A stretch of DNA of 64,000 bases from Papio anubis (lineage: Eukaryota > Chordata > Mammalia > Primates > Cercopithecidae). How positions within the stretch are numbered: the stretch's first letter is position 1; each line of letters opens with the position of its first letter. Shown piece after piece: positions 1 through 14,100 of this stretch. The notes beneath the pieces are model-generated. The model ran no database searches and was not told the origin of the DNA. It saw only the letters and a list, made by a program, of their open reading frames with translations. The translations under genes were made by a program, and so were the position numbers. The stretch spans positions 64,288,712 to 64,352,711 of the forward strand of contig NC_044989.1 in the NCBI RefSeq assembly GCF_008728515.1, given 5' to 3'.

Positions 1-179
1 GCAAGGCCAACTTTATGAGTTTGAAATTTGAGCCTGAAATTCCTTTAACAGGGAATAAAATTTTATTCCTAAAAACCCTAGCACACTAAAGGATTGATAC
101 TAAGATATAACTAAATGATCACTGCTTTAAATGTTATAAAATCTCTTCCCCATATCTTTATCTACATAACTCTTCACAA

Positions 180-360
180 AAATCCTGTTAAGGAAACTTT
201 TATCATCATCCCTATTTTCAAATCTAAAAAACCTAAGCTGAGGGGAGTAAGTGATTTGCCCAAAGTTACAACAGCTAGTAAGTGACAGAACTAGAACTTA
301 ACCCAAGTTTTCAGATTCTAAATGCTATCCTATGCTTTCTATGTACTATGCTATTTTAAC
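180..360 (+). repeat. MIR fragment
   Basis: The core pattern (gaggggagtaagtgatttgcc, then acagctagtaagtgacagaa) is characteristic of the ancient tRNA-derived SINE MIR. Highly diverged. Confidence 0.7.
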
Positions 361-399
361 AGTAATATATACAATTTTTTCAATAGCTTACAATAAAAT

Positions 400-560
400 A
401 CATACATATACACACATATATTATTTTTCATAACCCTGTAAGGAATTAAGACATATTTCATCCTTGTTATTTTATAAATGTGGCACAGAGGTTAAGTGAC
501 ATTCACATGGTCACACAGTAGGACTTTTGAATCCTGTTTGAATTGGGGAAAGCTATTGGG
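400..560 (+). repeat. MIR fragment
   Basis: A MIR-like core: cacagaggttaagtgacatt followed by tcacacagtaggac. Confidence 0.65.
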
Positions 561-827
561 TATCTAAGGAAGCGCTACTAACTCACACTGCCTCAAAACA
601 GATACATAAGGTCAGGTAAGTAATTGTCCATGTATACACCACTTTTAGATAGTTAGACAGAAACAGGTATTTCCACGGGGCAAAAGAAAGCACAAAAGCT
701 TGCTGATTTTACAACATTGGTCTTCGGTGTGATTACAGCAGAAAAGGGTGGCATAAATAATCAAAACTGATCATTAAAACAATTCAATATGGGAGTATAT
801 GGTGAAAATGTTTAAAAAAAAACATAC

Positions 828-922
828 CCATTTTGAGGTCCTCCATCATTTATCACATTTAAGTGAGATAACTGCTTTTTCAAGTGGAGTTTATAACTTG
901 CATTAATTCTTAAAAATAACAT
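828..922 (-). CDS. VPS54: VPS54 exon o (last in window)
   Basis: 95 bp. Acceptor TTTTTCAG|ATG and donor AATGG|GTATGT. It encodes MLFLRINASYKLHLKKQLSH to GGPQN plus two bases of a Gly codon. The last part of the protein and the 3' UTR are left of the window. The surrounding open frame of 145 codons runs into intron on both sides and is not a separate gene. Confidence 0.96.
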
Positions 923-3900
923 CTGAAAAAGAAATAAAACTAAGTTTCCTAAAGTTCTACTGAAATAGAATATGTAAATATCTGAGTTATCAATATTAGA
1001 GAAAGTATTTTTAAAAACCAAAACCTTTGCTTTGGCATATACTTTTAAAATCCTCCTCTGAAAGTATTCCATTGCTATTTCACTACATTTTTTCTCCTTA
1101 GCTGGATAAAAGCTTTCTAACCTCCTTAGTACTCCTTTTTGGAAAAAAATCCCGTAAGTGGGATCAACTGTGACAAGTAAAAATAATAAAAAGTAGTGGG
1201 GAATTTTGTAATATATTAAGTAGGAAGTTGATAGGGGAAAGAATGTCATAATGATAGAGGCAAAGTTACCTTCATACTTCTAGTGAAATCACTTCAAAGT
1301 ATTTTATTGTTCTCGCAAGCTTTGGGAAATACCTAACCTAAAATTATATACAATGAATTTATGAAATGATTTTGTGAAACAACATTGTCTGTGGGGAAAA
1401 TATATATAACAATCTATGGAAGTTTTGTGGAATTACTAGTATTCAAGTGGCAATAGTGACATAAAATAACATTTGCCCAGCTTTGACAAGAGTACCCTTT
1501 ATGCCACAGATAAAAACACATGAAGTACCTGTATGCCCAGCTCTCTGATCTGGCTAAGTCCTGCTCTAGAATTAGAACTCAGATGGCAAATCCAGAAGGT
1601 CAGAATGCCAGAGGTGGAGGATCTTACATGTGGAATGGAAAGGATGGCTTGGCTAAGAAGAAATTAGAAGGAAAAAGGAGACGACCCTAGTGGGTCCGCC
1701 ATATTTTATGGCTCCCCTTCAGTCCTCAGTGAGTCCCAAAGGAGTTCCATGATATTTATTCATGAGTTTGGTATGATTTATGAAAACCTAGGGAAATATG
1801 AAGAAAATGTTACTAGCTAGTATAGGATGAAGTTTGAGGTGGCATAGGAAAGGAGACCAGCAGGAGCAACAGCAGGCAAGAGATACTAAGAAAGCCACCC
1901 TCTGCTCCCAAATGCCATTTCCATGCACTCAACCAAGTAAGAGAGACAAACTGAAATAAACAAACTTGTCTGAATAGCAAAAATCCCAGTGAAAGTTAAA
2001 TTCATTAGTCATACAGCAACTAGACTTTAATATTATACCATTTATTCTACAAACTAGGCACACTTAATATGGAGGAAATAAGCTAAGATTAATTAAAAAA
2101 AAAAAAAAAACTGGTAAAAAAGAGAATACTGGAAAGTTCAAAGTTCCAGGAGAGGGGAACAGGGGTGTAGGGGGTAGAGTTGTTACTGAAGAGTGAAGCG
2201 AACTCTGTGATAATACTTTTGTAGGGGAATACAGTAGAGATAGAAGGGTGGATACTTCATAGCTGAGAGGTGCCAAAGGCTCCCCGACCCTGCATTTTGC
2301 TCTTTTTCCTAGTTTGTCTTTATTACAGATCACTTATGCTGATCTAACAATAAAGCAGATTGAGTTAATTACATGTGTTAATCTTATTAACTTTATCACT
2401 AATTCTTCCCATAGCCAATTTGAATTACAATCACCATAACATATTTTGCTACTAATTGATAAAGGCCAACTCTAATTTTCCAAGGAACAGCATAATAAAT
2501 GACGTAAGTAGAATCTGGGACTACTGATCATGGACAAACAGAAAACCTACTTTTTAGAATTGTTTATCATATAGTAAAGCTATAACTCTGGTCTGTCACT
2601 GCAAGGAGCACTTAGAAATTAGAAATTTTTATCCATGTTCTACCAGTCAATGTAACGATGTAAAAAAATGATAATCATATTGGAACATGAACAGCTTAAC
2701 TGTGCCAAAAGCATGTAAAACTACCCCAATTCTGCAGATATTGTATGTTATATATACATAAATAGTTTTAGGAATTACTACTCACCTGTGTTTGTTCTTC
2801 TGGAAGGAGATCAAATATAGCTTCGTGCATTTTTGTCATTTGCTTACAAATATTCCTGAAACAGGCAGAAGGAACGGGAGCCTTCACCTCATACTGGCAG
2901 GGGAAAATAATGATAATTATGGTCATGTCCTCTGAATTGCATATGTCTCCACCATTCCCTGAGACATATATTTACTGTCCCTCCACATATCCAATTCTGG
3001 CATAGTACTCAAGCTTACACTTTTCAACTGTGATCTGCACTACTCATACAAATCTTGAGAACCTTTCATTCAATATCTTAATCCACTTTAAAGGAGCTAA
3101 AATAGCTCAGTGACTAAGAACAAACGCTGCTTCCAAACTTAGACTGCTGGGTTCAGATCCCAGCTCCTCCCATTCTAAGCTATGTGATGTTGGGCAAGTT
3201 ACTTAATTTATCTATCTCAAAGGGCTGCTGTGAGAATTAAAAAAGAGGACTCATAAGAATGCAAAACAGTGCTTGATACAAAGTAAGTACTCAAAAAAAT
3301 GTTAGCTACTAATCTGGCTCAATATACAATGTAGTCCCTCCAAATAAACAGATTATGTTTTAAACAATTTAAAAATTAGCCAGGGCATGGTGGCAGGCAC
3401 GTGTAATTCCAGCTACTCGGGAGGCTGAAACAGGAAAATTGCTTGGACCTGGGAGGTGGAGGCTGCAGTGAGCCAAGATAGCACCACTGCACTCCAACCT
3501 GGGCGACAAGAGTGAAACTCTGTCTCAAAAAAAAAAAACAAACAAACAAACAAAAAAACAATGTGTCAACATGATCATACCTGAAATCAACAGAAAAATA
3601 TGGCAGAATTAAGATGTTTTTTAGTTTGTAGGTGGGTCAATATAGTAATCATATTTTACCCTAACACTAAAAGAAGGATTTTTTTTCAGCAATGCTCTCT
3701 GCTAAAAATTTAAACTTAGGTAAATTCATTTTACTATTCCTACATATGAAACAATATGGTAGTATGACTTTAAAAACCATCTTTTGAACAACAACAAAAA
3801 AAGCAGCAAAAACCTCTGCAGACGCAAACGACTCTGTCTGACAGCTTTGAAGAGAGCAGTGGATCTCCCAACACGGAGGCTGAGATCTGAGAACGGACAG

Positions 3901-6900
3901 ACTGCCTGCTCACGTGGGTCCCTGACCCCTGAGTAGCCTAACTGGGAGACATCCTCCACTAGGGGCAGACCGACACCCCACACCTCACACGGTGGAGTAC
4001 ACCCCTGAGAGGAAGCTTCCAAAGCAAGAATCAGACAGGTACACTCGCTATTCAGCAGTATTCTATCTTCTGCAGCCTCTACTGCTGACACCCAGGCAAA
4101 CAGGGTCTGGAGTGGACTTGAAGCAATCTCCAACAGACCTACAGCTGAGGGTCCTGACTGTTAGAAAGAAAACTAACAAACAGGAAGGACACCCACACCA
4201 AAACCCCATCAGTACGTCACCATCATCAAAGACCAGAGGCAGATAAAACCACAAAGATGGGGAAAAAGCAGGGCAGAAAAGCTGGAAATTCAAAAAATAA
4301 GAGCCCATCTCCCCCTCCAAAGGAACGCAGCTCTTCGCCAGCAACGGATCAAAGCTGGATGGAGAATGACTTCGACGAGATGAGAGAAGGCTTCAGTCCA
4401 TCAAACTTCTCAGAGCTAAAGGACGAATTACTTACCCAGTGCAAAGAAACTAAAAATCTTGAAAAAAGAGTGGAAGAATTGATAACCAGAATAATTAACG
4501 CAGAGAAGGCCATAAACGAACGGACAGAGATGAAAACCATGACACGAGAAATACATGACAAATGCACAAGCTTCAGTAACCGACTCGATCAACTGGAAGA
4601 AAGAGTATCAGCGACTGAGGATCAAATGAATGAAATGAAGCGAGAAGAGAAATCTAAAGAAAAAAGAAGAAAAAGAATGAATAAAACCTGCAAGAAGTAT
4701 GGGATTGCGTAAAAAGACCAAATCTACGTCTGATAGGGGTGCCTGAAAGTGAGGGGAAAAATGGAACCAAGCTGGAAAACACTCTTCAGGATATCATCCA
4801 GGAGAACTTCCCCAACCTAGTAGGGCAGGCCAACATTCAAATTCAGGAAATACAGAGAACGCCACAAAGATACTCCTCGAGAAGAGCAACTCCAAGACAC
4901 ATAATTGCCAGATTCACCAAAGTTGAAATGAAGGAAAAAATCTAAAGGGCAGCCAGAGAGAAAGGTCGGGTTACACACAAAGGGAAGCCCATCAGACTAA
5001 CAGCAGATCTCTCAGCAGAAACTCTCCAAGCCAGAAGAGAGCGGGGGCCAATATTCAACATTCTTAAAGAATTTTCAACCCAGAATTTCATATCCAGCCA
5101 AACTAAGTTTCATAAGTGAAGGAGAAATAAAATCCTTTACAGACAAGCAAATGCTGAGAGATTTTGTCACCACCAGGCCTGCCTTACAAGAGACCCTGAA
5201 GGAAGCAGTAAACATGGAAAGGAACTACCGGTACCAGCCATTGCAAAAACATGCCAAAATGTAAAGACCATCGAAGCTAGGAAGAAACTGCATCAACTAA
5301 CGAGCAAAATAACCAGTTAATATCATAATGACAGGATCAAGTTCACACATAACAATATTAACCTTAAATGTAAATGGACTAAATGCTCCAATTAAAAGAC
5401 ACAGACTGGCAAACTGGATAAAGAGTCAAGACCCATCAGTCTGCTGTATTCAGGAGACCCATCTCACACGCAGAGACATACATAGGCTCAAAATAAAGGG
5501 ATGGAGGAAGATCTACCAAGCAAATGGAGAACCAAAAAAAGCAGGGGTTGCAATACTAGTCTCTGATAAAACAGACTTTAAACTATCAAAGATCAAAAGA
5601 GACAAAGAAGGCCATTACATAACGGTAAAGGGATCAATTCAACAGGAAGAGCTAACTATCCTAAATATATATGCACCCAATACAGGAGCACCCAGATTCA
5701 TAAAGCAAGTCCTTAGAGATTTACAAAGAGACTTAGACTCCCATACAATAATAATGGGAGACTTCAACACCCCACTGTCAACATTAGACAGATCAACGAG
5801 ACAGAAAGTTAACAAGAATATCCAGGAATTGAACTCATCGCTGCAGCAAGCAGACCTAATAGACATCTACAGAACTCTCCACCCCAAATCAACAGAACAT
5901 ACATTCTTCTCAGCACCACATCACACTTATTCCAAAATTGACCACATAATTGGAAGTAAAGCACTCCTCAGCAAATGTACAAGAACAGAAATTATAACAA
6001 ACTGTCTCTCAGACCACAGTGCAATCAAACTAGAACTCAGGACTAAGAAACTCAATCAAAACCACTCAACTACATGGAAACTGAACAACCTGCTCCTGAA
6101 TAACTACTGGGTACATAACAAAATGAAGGCAGAAATAAAGATGTTCTGCAACCAATGAGAACAAAGATACAACATACCAGAATCTCTGGGACACATTTAA
6201 AGCAGTGTGTAAAGGGAAATTTATAGCACTAAATGCCCACAAGAGAAAGCAGGAAAGATCTAAAATTGACACTCTAACACCACAATTAAAAGAACTAGAG
6301 AAGCAAGAGCAAACACATTCAAAAGCTAGCAGAAGGCAAGAAATAACTAAGATCAGAGCAGAACTGAAGGAGATAAGAGACACAAAAAACCCTCCAAAAA
6401 AATCAATGAATCCAGGAGTTGGTTTTTTGAAAAGATCAACAAAATTGATAGACCGCTAACAAGACTAATAAAGAAGAAAAGAGAGAAGAATCAAATAGAC
6501 GCAATAAAAAATGATAAAGGAGATATCACCACCGACCCCACAGAAATATAAACTATCATCAGAGAATACTATAAACACCTCTATGCAAATAAACTAGAAA
6601 ATCTAGAAGAAATGGACAATTTCCTGGACACTTACACTCTCCCAAGACTATACCAGGAAGAAGCTGAATCCCTGAATAGACCAATAGCAGGCTCTGAAAT
6701 TGAGGCAATAATTAATAGCCTACCAACCAAAAAAGTCCAGGACCAGATGGATTCACAGCTGAATTCTACCAGAGGTACAAGGAGGAGCTGGTACCATTCC
6801 TTCTGAAACTATTCCAAATCAACAGAAAAAGAGGGAATCCTCCCTAACTCATTTTATGAGGCTAACATCATCCTGATACCAAAGCCTGACAGAGACACAA

Positions 6901-9900
6901 TAAAAAAAGGGAATTTTAGACGAATATCCCTGATGAACATCGATGAGAAAATCCTCAATAAAATGCTGGCAAACCGAATCCAGCAGCACATCAAAAAGCT
7001 TATCCACCATGATCAAGTGGGCTTCATCCCTGGGATGCAAGGCTGGTTCAACATACGCAAATCAATAAACGTAATCCAGCATATAAACAGAACCAAAGAC
7101 AAAAACCACATGATTATCTCAATAGATGCAGAAAAGGCCTTTGACAAAATTCAACAGCCCTTTATGCTAAAAACGCTCAATAAATTCGGTATTGATGGAA
7201 TGTATCTCAAAATAATAAGAGCTATTTATGACAAACCCACAGCCAATATCATACCGAATGGGCAAAAACTGGAAAAATTCCCTTTGAAAACTGGCACAAG
7301 ACATGGATGCCTTCTCTCACCACTCCTATTCAACATAGTGTTCGAAGTTCTGGCTAGGGCAATCAGGCAAGAGAAAGAAATAAAGGGTATTCAGTTAGGA
7401 GAAGAAGAAGTCAAATTGTCCCTGTTTGCAGATGACATGATTGTATATTTAGAAAACCCCATTGTCTCAGCCCAAAATCTCCTTAAGCTGATAAGCAACT
7501 TCAGCAAAGTCTCAGGATACAAAATTAATGTGCAAAAATCACAAGCCATCTTATACATCAGTAACAGACTAACATAGAGCCAAATCATGAATGAACTGCC
7601 ATTCACAATTGCTTCAAAGAGAATAAAATACCTAGGAATCCAACTTACAAGGGATGTAAAGGACCTCTTCAAGGAGAACTACAAACCACTGCTCAGTGAA
7701 ATAAAAGAGGACACAAACAAATGGAAGAACATACCATGCTCATGGATAGGAAGAATCAATATTGTGAAAATGGCCATACTGCCCAAGGTAATTTACAGAT
7801 TCAATGCCATCCCCATCAAGCTACCAATGAGTTTCTTCACAGAATTGGAAAAAACTGCTTTAAAGTTCATATGGAACCAAAAAAGAGCCCGCATTGCCAA
7901 GACAATCCTAAGTCAAAAGAACAAAGCTGGAGGCATCACGCTACCTGATTTCAAACTATACTACAAGGCTACAGTAAGCAAAACAGCATGGTACTGGTAC
8001 CAAAACAGAGATATAGACCAATGGAACAGAACAGAGTCCTCAGAAATAATACCACACATCTACAGCCATCTGATCTTTGATAAACCTGAGAAAAACAAGA
8101 AATGGGGAAAGGATTCCCTATTTAATAAGTGGTGCTGGGAAAATTGGCTAGCCATAAGTAGAAAGCTGAAAATGGATCCTTTCCTTACTCCTTAAACGAA
8201 AATTAATTCAAGATGGATTTGAGACTTAAATGTTAGACTTAATGCCATAAAAGCCCTAGAAGAAAACCTAGGTAATACCATTCAGGACATAGGCATGGGC
8301 AAGGAATTCATGTCTAAAACACCAAAAGCAATGGCAACAAAAGCCAAAATTGACAAATGGGATCTAATTAAACTAAAGAGCTTCTGTACAGCAAAAGAAA
8401 CTACCATCAGAGTGAACAGGCAACCTACAGAATGGGAGAAAATTTTTGCAATCTGCTCATCAGACAAAGTGCTAATATCCAGAACTTACAAAGAACTCCA
8501 ACAAATTTACAAGAAAAAAACAAACAACCCCATCAAAAAGTGGGCAAAGGAGATGAACAGACAGTTCTGAAAAGAAGACATTCATACAGCCAACAGACAC
8601 ATGAAAAAATGCTCATCATCACTGGCCATCAGAGAAATGCACATCAAAACCACAATGAGATACCATCTCACACCAGTTAGAATGGCCATCATTAAAAAGT
8701 CAGGAAACAACAGGTGCTGGAGAGGATGTGGAGAAATAGGAACACTTTTACACTGTTGGTGGGATTGTAAACTAGTTCAACCATTATGGAAAACAGTATG
8801 GCGATTCCTCAAGGATCTAGAACTAGAAGTACCATATGACCCAGCCATCCCATTACTGGGTATATACCCAAAGGATTATAACTCATGCTGCTATAAAGAC
8901 ACACGCACACGTATGTTTATTGCGGCACTATTCACAATAGCAAAGACTTGGAATCAACCCAAATGTCCATCAGTGACGGACTGGATTAAGAAAATGTGGC
9001 ACATATACACCATGGAATACTATGCAGCCATAAAAAAGGATGAGTTTGTGTCCTTTGTAGGGACACGGATGCAGCTGGAAACCATCATTCTCAGCAAACT
9101 ATCACAAGAACAGAAAACCAAACACCGCATGTTCTCACTCATAGGTGGGAACTGAACAATGAGATCACTTAGACTCGGGAAGGGGAACATCACACACCAG
9201 GGCCTATCACGGGGAAGGGGGAGGGGGGAGGGATTGCATTGGGAGTTATACCTGATGTAAATGACGAGTTGATGGGTGCTGACGAGTTGATGGGTGCAGC
9301 ACACCAACACGGCACAAGTATACATATGTAAGAAACCTGCACGTTATGCACATGTACCCTAGAACTGAAAGTATAAAAAAAAAAAAAAAACCTAGAAACT
9401 TTCTGAGAAAAATAAATAAATAAATAAAAATAAAAACCATCTTTTAGCTTATATTTTAGAATTCACACAGCTGAAATTATATACCATTTTATTTATAAGA
9501 CAAATTTGGGCTAAATACTATATTTTAAATGTACTAATTTTATATTAGTATGCTTCATTAGAATGTACTAATATGCACTAGTTTATTAAAATGTGATGAG
9601 TTCCAATAAACTGCTGTAAAAGAACCGTGTATAGATCACCATGTAACTGAATTAAGCAAAGTTGTGACCACCCAAACCCAAGGGTTTGTCTCTCTTCACC
9701 CTAAAAATATATCAAAGATCCTCTTATCTTTTTATCTTTTTTTATTAATAACAGCTTTGAGATATAATTCACATACCATAAAATTCATTCTTTCAAAATA
9801 TAAAATTCACTGGGTTTTGGTAAATTCATAGTTACACAGCTATTACTGCTAATTTATAAATATTTTCATTACCTCCAAAAGAAATTCCAAACCCAAAAGT

Positions 9901-11134
9901 TGTCCTTCTGGACTCTCCCTTTTCCCCAGCCCCTGGCAACCACTAATCTACTTTCTGTCCCTGAATTTGCTTATTCTGGACATTTCATAGAAATGGAATC
10001 ATACAATATGTGGCTTTTTGTGACTGGCTTCTTTCCCTAAACATAATGCTTTTGTTTATGAATGAATCAGTACTTCATTTCTTTTTGTTATTTATTCATT
10101 TTTAGAGACAGTGTCTCACTCTGTCACCCAGGCTAGAGTGCAGTGGTATGATCGTAGCCCACTGTAACCTGGAACTCCTGTGCTCAAGCAATCCTTCCAC
10201 TTCAGCCTTCTGAGTAGGTAGGACTACAGGCACACACTACCACACCCAGCTTAAGCATTTCATTTCTTTTTACAATGTTTTCAATATACTTGGGTATATA
10301 CCTAGTGGTGGAATTACTGGGTCTTATGGTAACTCCAGGTTTAATCTTTTGAGGAAATGCTAAACTGTTTTCCAAAGTGGCTGCATCATTTTACAATATC
10401 ACTAGCAGTGTATGCAGGCTCTAATTTATTCTCCACATCCTCACCAACACTTGCTATTTTTTTTTTTTATTTTAGTCATCCTAGTAAGTATAATTTATGG
10501 TAACATCCTCTTAACTACCAGGGCCCCTGTACTGGGTTGAATAGTGTCCCCTCAAAATTCATGTCCACTTGGTACCTCATGAGGTCATAATGGATTAGAG
10601 TGGGACCTAAATCCACGACCGGGGTCTTTATACAAGAAAGAAGAGAGAAATTCAGACACAGAGTCACATGCAGAGGGAAGACAACCATGTGAAGACCAGG
10701 CAGAGAGACCGGCATGAGGCAACTACAAGCCAAGGAATGCCAAGGACTGACAGCCACCACCTGAAGCTGGAAAGAAGCGGGGAATAATTCTTCCCAGGAG
10801 TCTTCAAAGGGAGCAGAGCCTGGCCCACACCTTCATTTCAGACTTCTAGGTTCCAGAACGGGGAAAGAACAGACTTCTATTATTTTAAGTCATCCAATTT
10901 GTGGTAATTTGTTATGGGGGCCCTAAAAACCTAAGATACTCCCCCAAACCTTCCTTCACCCCTGCTTTTCCTAAAGGTACTATTCTTTCCATATTACCTT
11001 TACACATTTCTTCAGTCACCTAAACTTGAGATTGTACTTCTTTACTCTCAGTTTATAAAATTTAGTTCCTGCCACCAGCCAACTACCTTCCTCTACTACC
11101 TGTATAACACTCTTCTGAAAGTGTGTATATATGT

Positions 11135-11175
<41 letters not shown>

Positions 11176-14100
11176 CTTGAATGAATGTATCAGATTCACT
11201 GCTGTCTGGAGTGTACAAAGATGAATCAAAGTCCCTTTGGGGAGATAACTGTCTAAAAGCTGGTTGGTGTTCCAAAAAGTGGACAATGAATGCTATAGAA
11301 CTCAAGTGAAGGACATTTACACAATGATGTCTAATGGCTTCCTAAGCTGCCCACCTGAGGTGTTCAGTCTTCAAAGGGGAAAAAGAAACAGGTATTCCAA
11401 ATAGAGGACACGCCATATTATTTCAAATCTGTTTTGTTTGTTTTTTGTTTCCTTGAGACGGAGTCTCACTCTGACGCCAGGCTGGAGTGCAGTGGCGCAA
11501 TCTCAGCTCACTGCAACCTCTGCCTCCCGGGTTCAAGTGGTTCTCCTGCCTCAGCCTCCCGAGTAGCAGGGACTACATACAGGAGCTCGCCACCCCGCCC
11601 AGGTAATTTTTTGTTTTTAGTAGAGATGGGGTTTCACCATGTTGGCCAGGATGGTCTCGATCTCCTGACCTCGTGATCCACCAGCCTCGGCCTCCCAAAG
11701 TGCTGGGATTACAGGCATGCGCCACCACACCCGGCCTCAAATCTGTTTTATATACTTTCTGATTAATACTTCTAAAGTACCATTCTAATCATATGATTCA
11801 TTCATTAAAAAACTTTTATTTAAAATTTAGAAAGCTGCAATAGAACATTGCTACTACCTTAACAATACAAAAAACTGAGATAATCTATAAAATCATAATT
11901 CTTCTTGACATAAGAGAACAGAGATCAGGGGAACCAAGGGAACTAATTCCAAAGACTGAAAAGGCCCTCTGAGGAGAGGTGATACACAGGAACTGTCTCA
12001 CTTTTGGCAGAGCATAAAAACAAGAGGTAACCACAAGAGAAGCAAGTAAGAAGAAAATAACTAAAATTTTAACAGATTCCTAAAGGCCAAACTATTGGGG
12101 TCCGTGCCGGGGGTGGTGGAGAATGAACAGACACAAAAGACAAAGACAAACAGAGAACATGGCGGCCGCACTCAGAGCCTCCACCTCACTTTATTTATAC
12201 TCCATAAACCCCACGTCAGCAGAAAGAACGCAATGCAAAACAAACTTTCTTTTCCCAGATGTAACCTTCTACTCAGTTCCTTGTCTCTATGCTCTTCCTT
12301 ATCTGCCCGCCTTCTTGGCGCCTACGGGAGTTCATTAAAAGTTCAATTGGAGATACCGTCCTTGAGCCCTATCTATTCTCAGCATACTGTTTTCAAAGGC
12401 CCCTGCACCAAACGTGGGCTAGGATAGATTTAGGATAAGTGAAAACCCTAGCCATAATGAGAGTTTGCACTCATGCACGTTTTACTTCACGGCCTCCAGG
12501 AGGTACTCAGAAGAAACAGAAGGATCAAAGGGAGAAGACCATATAAATCCACTCTCAGTAGCACAGGTATTCAGGAGGTGATTAGTTGCCACAAGGGAAT
12601 AGAAACAAATGCCATCCATTTCCCCCAAACCCTATTCTCATACAAAGTAAAAGGCCTAAGTCACTGAGAAGGGGCACCAAACTTTCACCACTGGGGTCAC
12701 CGTGTGACAGCAGGAACAAAACATGCCTGCTCCTGGGCTGGGCACAGTGGCTCATGCCTGTAATCCCAGCACTTTGGGAGGCCAAGGAGGGTGGATCACC
12801 TGAGGTCAGGAGTTTGAGACCAGCCTGGCCAACATGGTGAAACCCTGTCTCTACTAAAAATACAAAATTAGCTGGGCATGGTGGTGCATGCCTGTAATCC
12901 CAGCTATTGGAAGGTTGAGGCAGGAGAATTGCTTGAACCCGGGAGGCAGAGGTTACAGTGAGCTGAGATCACGCCGTTGCACTCCAGCCTGGGAGACGAG
13001 AGCAAAACTCCGTCTCAAAACAAAACAAAACAAAACAAAAAAACATGCCTGCTGCTGAAGGAAGGGACAAAAACACCTGAAGCCCAGGATCTTGTACCAA
13101 TCAAAGCAGAGGTTGTGAGCAGAAGTATGGGCTCCACATTCAAGGCCAGGTATATAGACTCTACCTAAGATGGAGACCAGACAAGAACAGATATTTCCCC
13201 TATTACCCTTAAGAGCCCAGCACTGAGAGTCTAGAGAAAGACTCCTGCTCTATAGTGCAGATGTACAGAGATGACTAAAAGATGAGGGTGAAACAAACAC
13301 TGAGAAAAACCCTCTAACACCACCTCAGGCCCTACATTAAACACAAGGGAGTAGCAGCCTACTACTGAAGGAGTTGGAAGCCTCTGGCATACTAAGGATA
13401 ACAGCAGCAACAACAAAACAGAAACCCAGCTTGATTATTGAATAATTTGATTCAAACCATAACAAAAATAGCCTGACAGAAGAGGTAAGTCCATTTCCAT
13501 GCATAAACACTATTTATCTCACAGTCTTTACTGTTCTTCTACATACAAGGTTCAGCATTTAATTAAAAAATTACAAAATATACAAAAAAGAAAACAATAT
13601 CCCACTGTCAAGAAATAAAGCAACCAACAGAATCAGACTCAGAGATAATCCAGATGTTGAAACGATTAGAGGGAGATATAAAAATAACTGATTAGGCCAG
13701 GTGCAGTGGCTCATGCCTGTACTCCCAGCACTTTGGGAGGCTGAAGCGGGTGGATCACCTGAAGTCAGGAGTTGAGACCAGTCTGGCCAACATGGCAAAA
13801 CCCCATTTCTACTAAAAATACAAAAATTAGCTGGGTGTGGTGGCGCATGCCAGCTACCCAGAGCTGAGACATGAGAATTGCTTAAACCCAGGAGGTGGAG
13901 GTCGTAGTGATCACGCAACCGTGCTCCAGCCTGAGTGAAAGAGTGGGACTGTCTCAAAAATAACATAACATAACATAACTAAAATAAAATAAATAAAATA
14001 AAATAACTAATTAACATGTTAAAGGATCTAATGAAACTGAAATCTTAAGGGAGAAACTGAAACTATAAAAAAGGAAACACACAACAGGTCCAAGAAGTGC

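Larger units (their letters stand above)
3771..9445 (+). mobile_element. L1PA element 1 with target duplications
   Basis: A nearly full-length primate L1, 5'-truncated inside the 5' UTR. It is flanked by the 15-bp duplication taaaaaccatctttt at 3771-3785 and 9431-9445. The body runs 3786 to about 9390; ORF1 starts at 4257 and ORF2 at 5328, and the 3' UTR has the usual G-rich tract near 9215. After the first poly(A) comes a 17-nt unique piece, then a second A-rich tail before the duplication. Antisense to VPS54. Both ORFs are broken, so the copy is dead. Confidence 0.95.

Noticed and set aside
812..1249. 145-codon minus frame as a stand-alone gene
   Set aside because: Only 828-922 is coding (a VPS54 exon); the rest is intron read through both splice sites.
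3376..3561. Short frames with sequences such as SFTLVAQVGVQW and similar ones across the window
   Set aside because: These are translations of antisense Alu elements, a well-known artefact.
4063..4344. Minus-strand frames within the L1 elements as an opposite-strand system
   Set aside because: Shadows of conserved L1 ORF1/ORF2 sequence; they lack starts, domains or conservation of their own.
6933..7577. Open reverse-transcriptase frame suggesting an active L1
   Set aside because: ORF1 and other parts of ORF2 carry frameshifts and stops, and the 5' end is truncated.
11083..11305. His/Thr-rich frames
   Set aside because: Translation of the (GT)n microsatellite.
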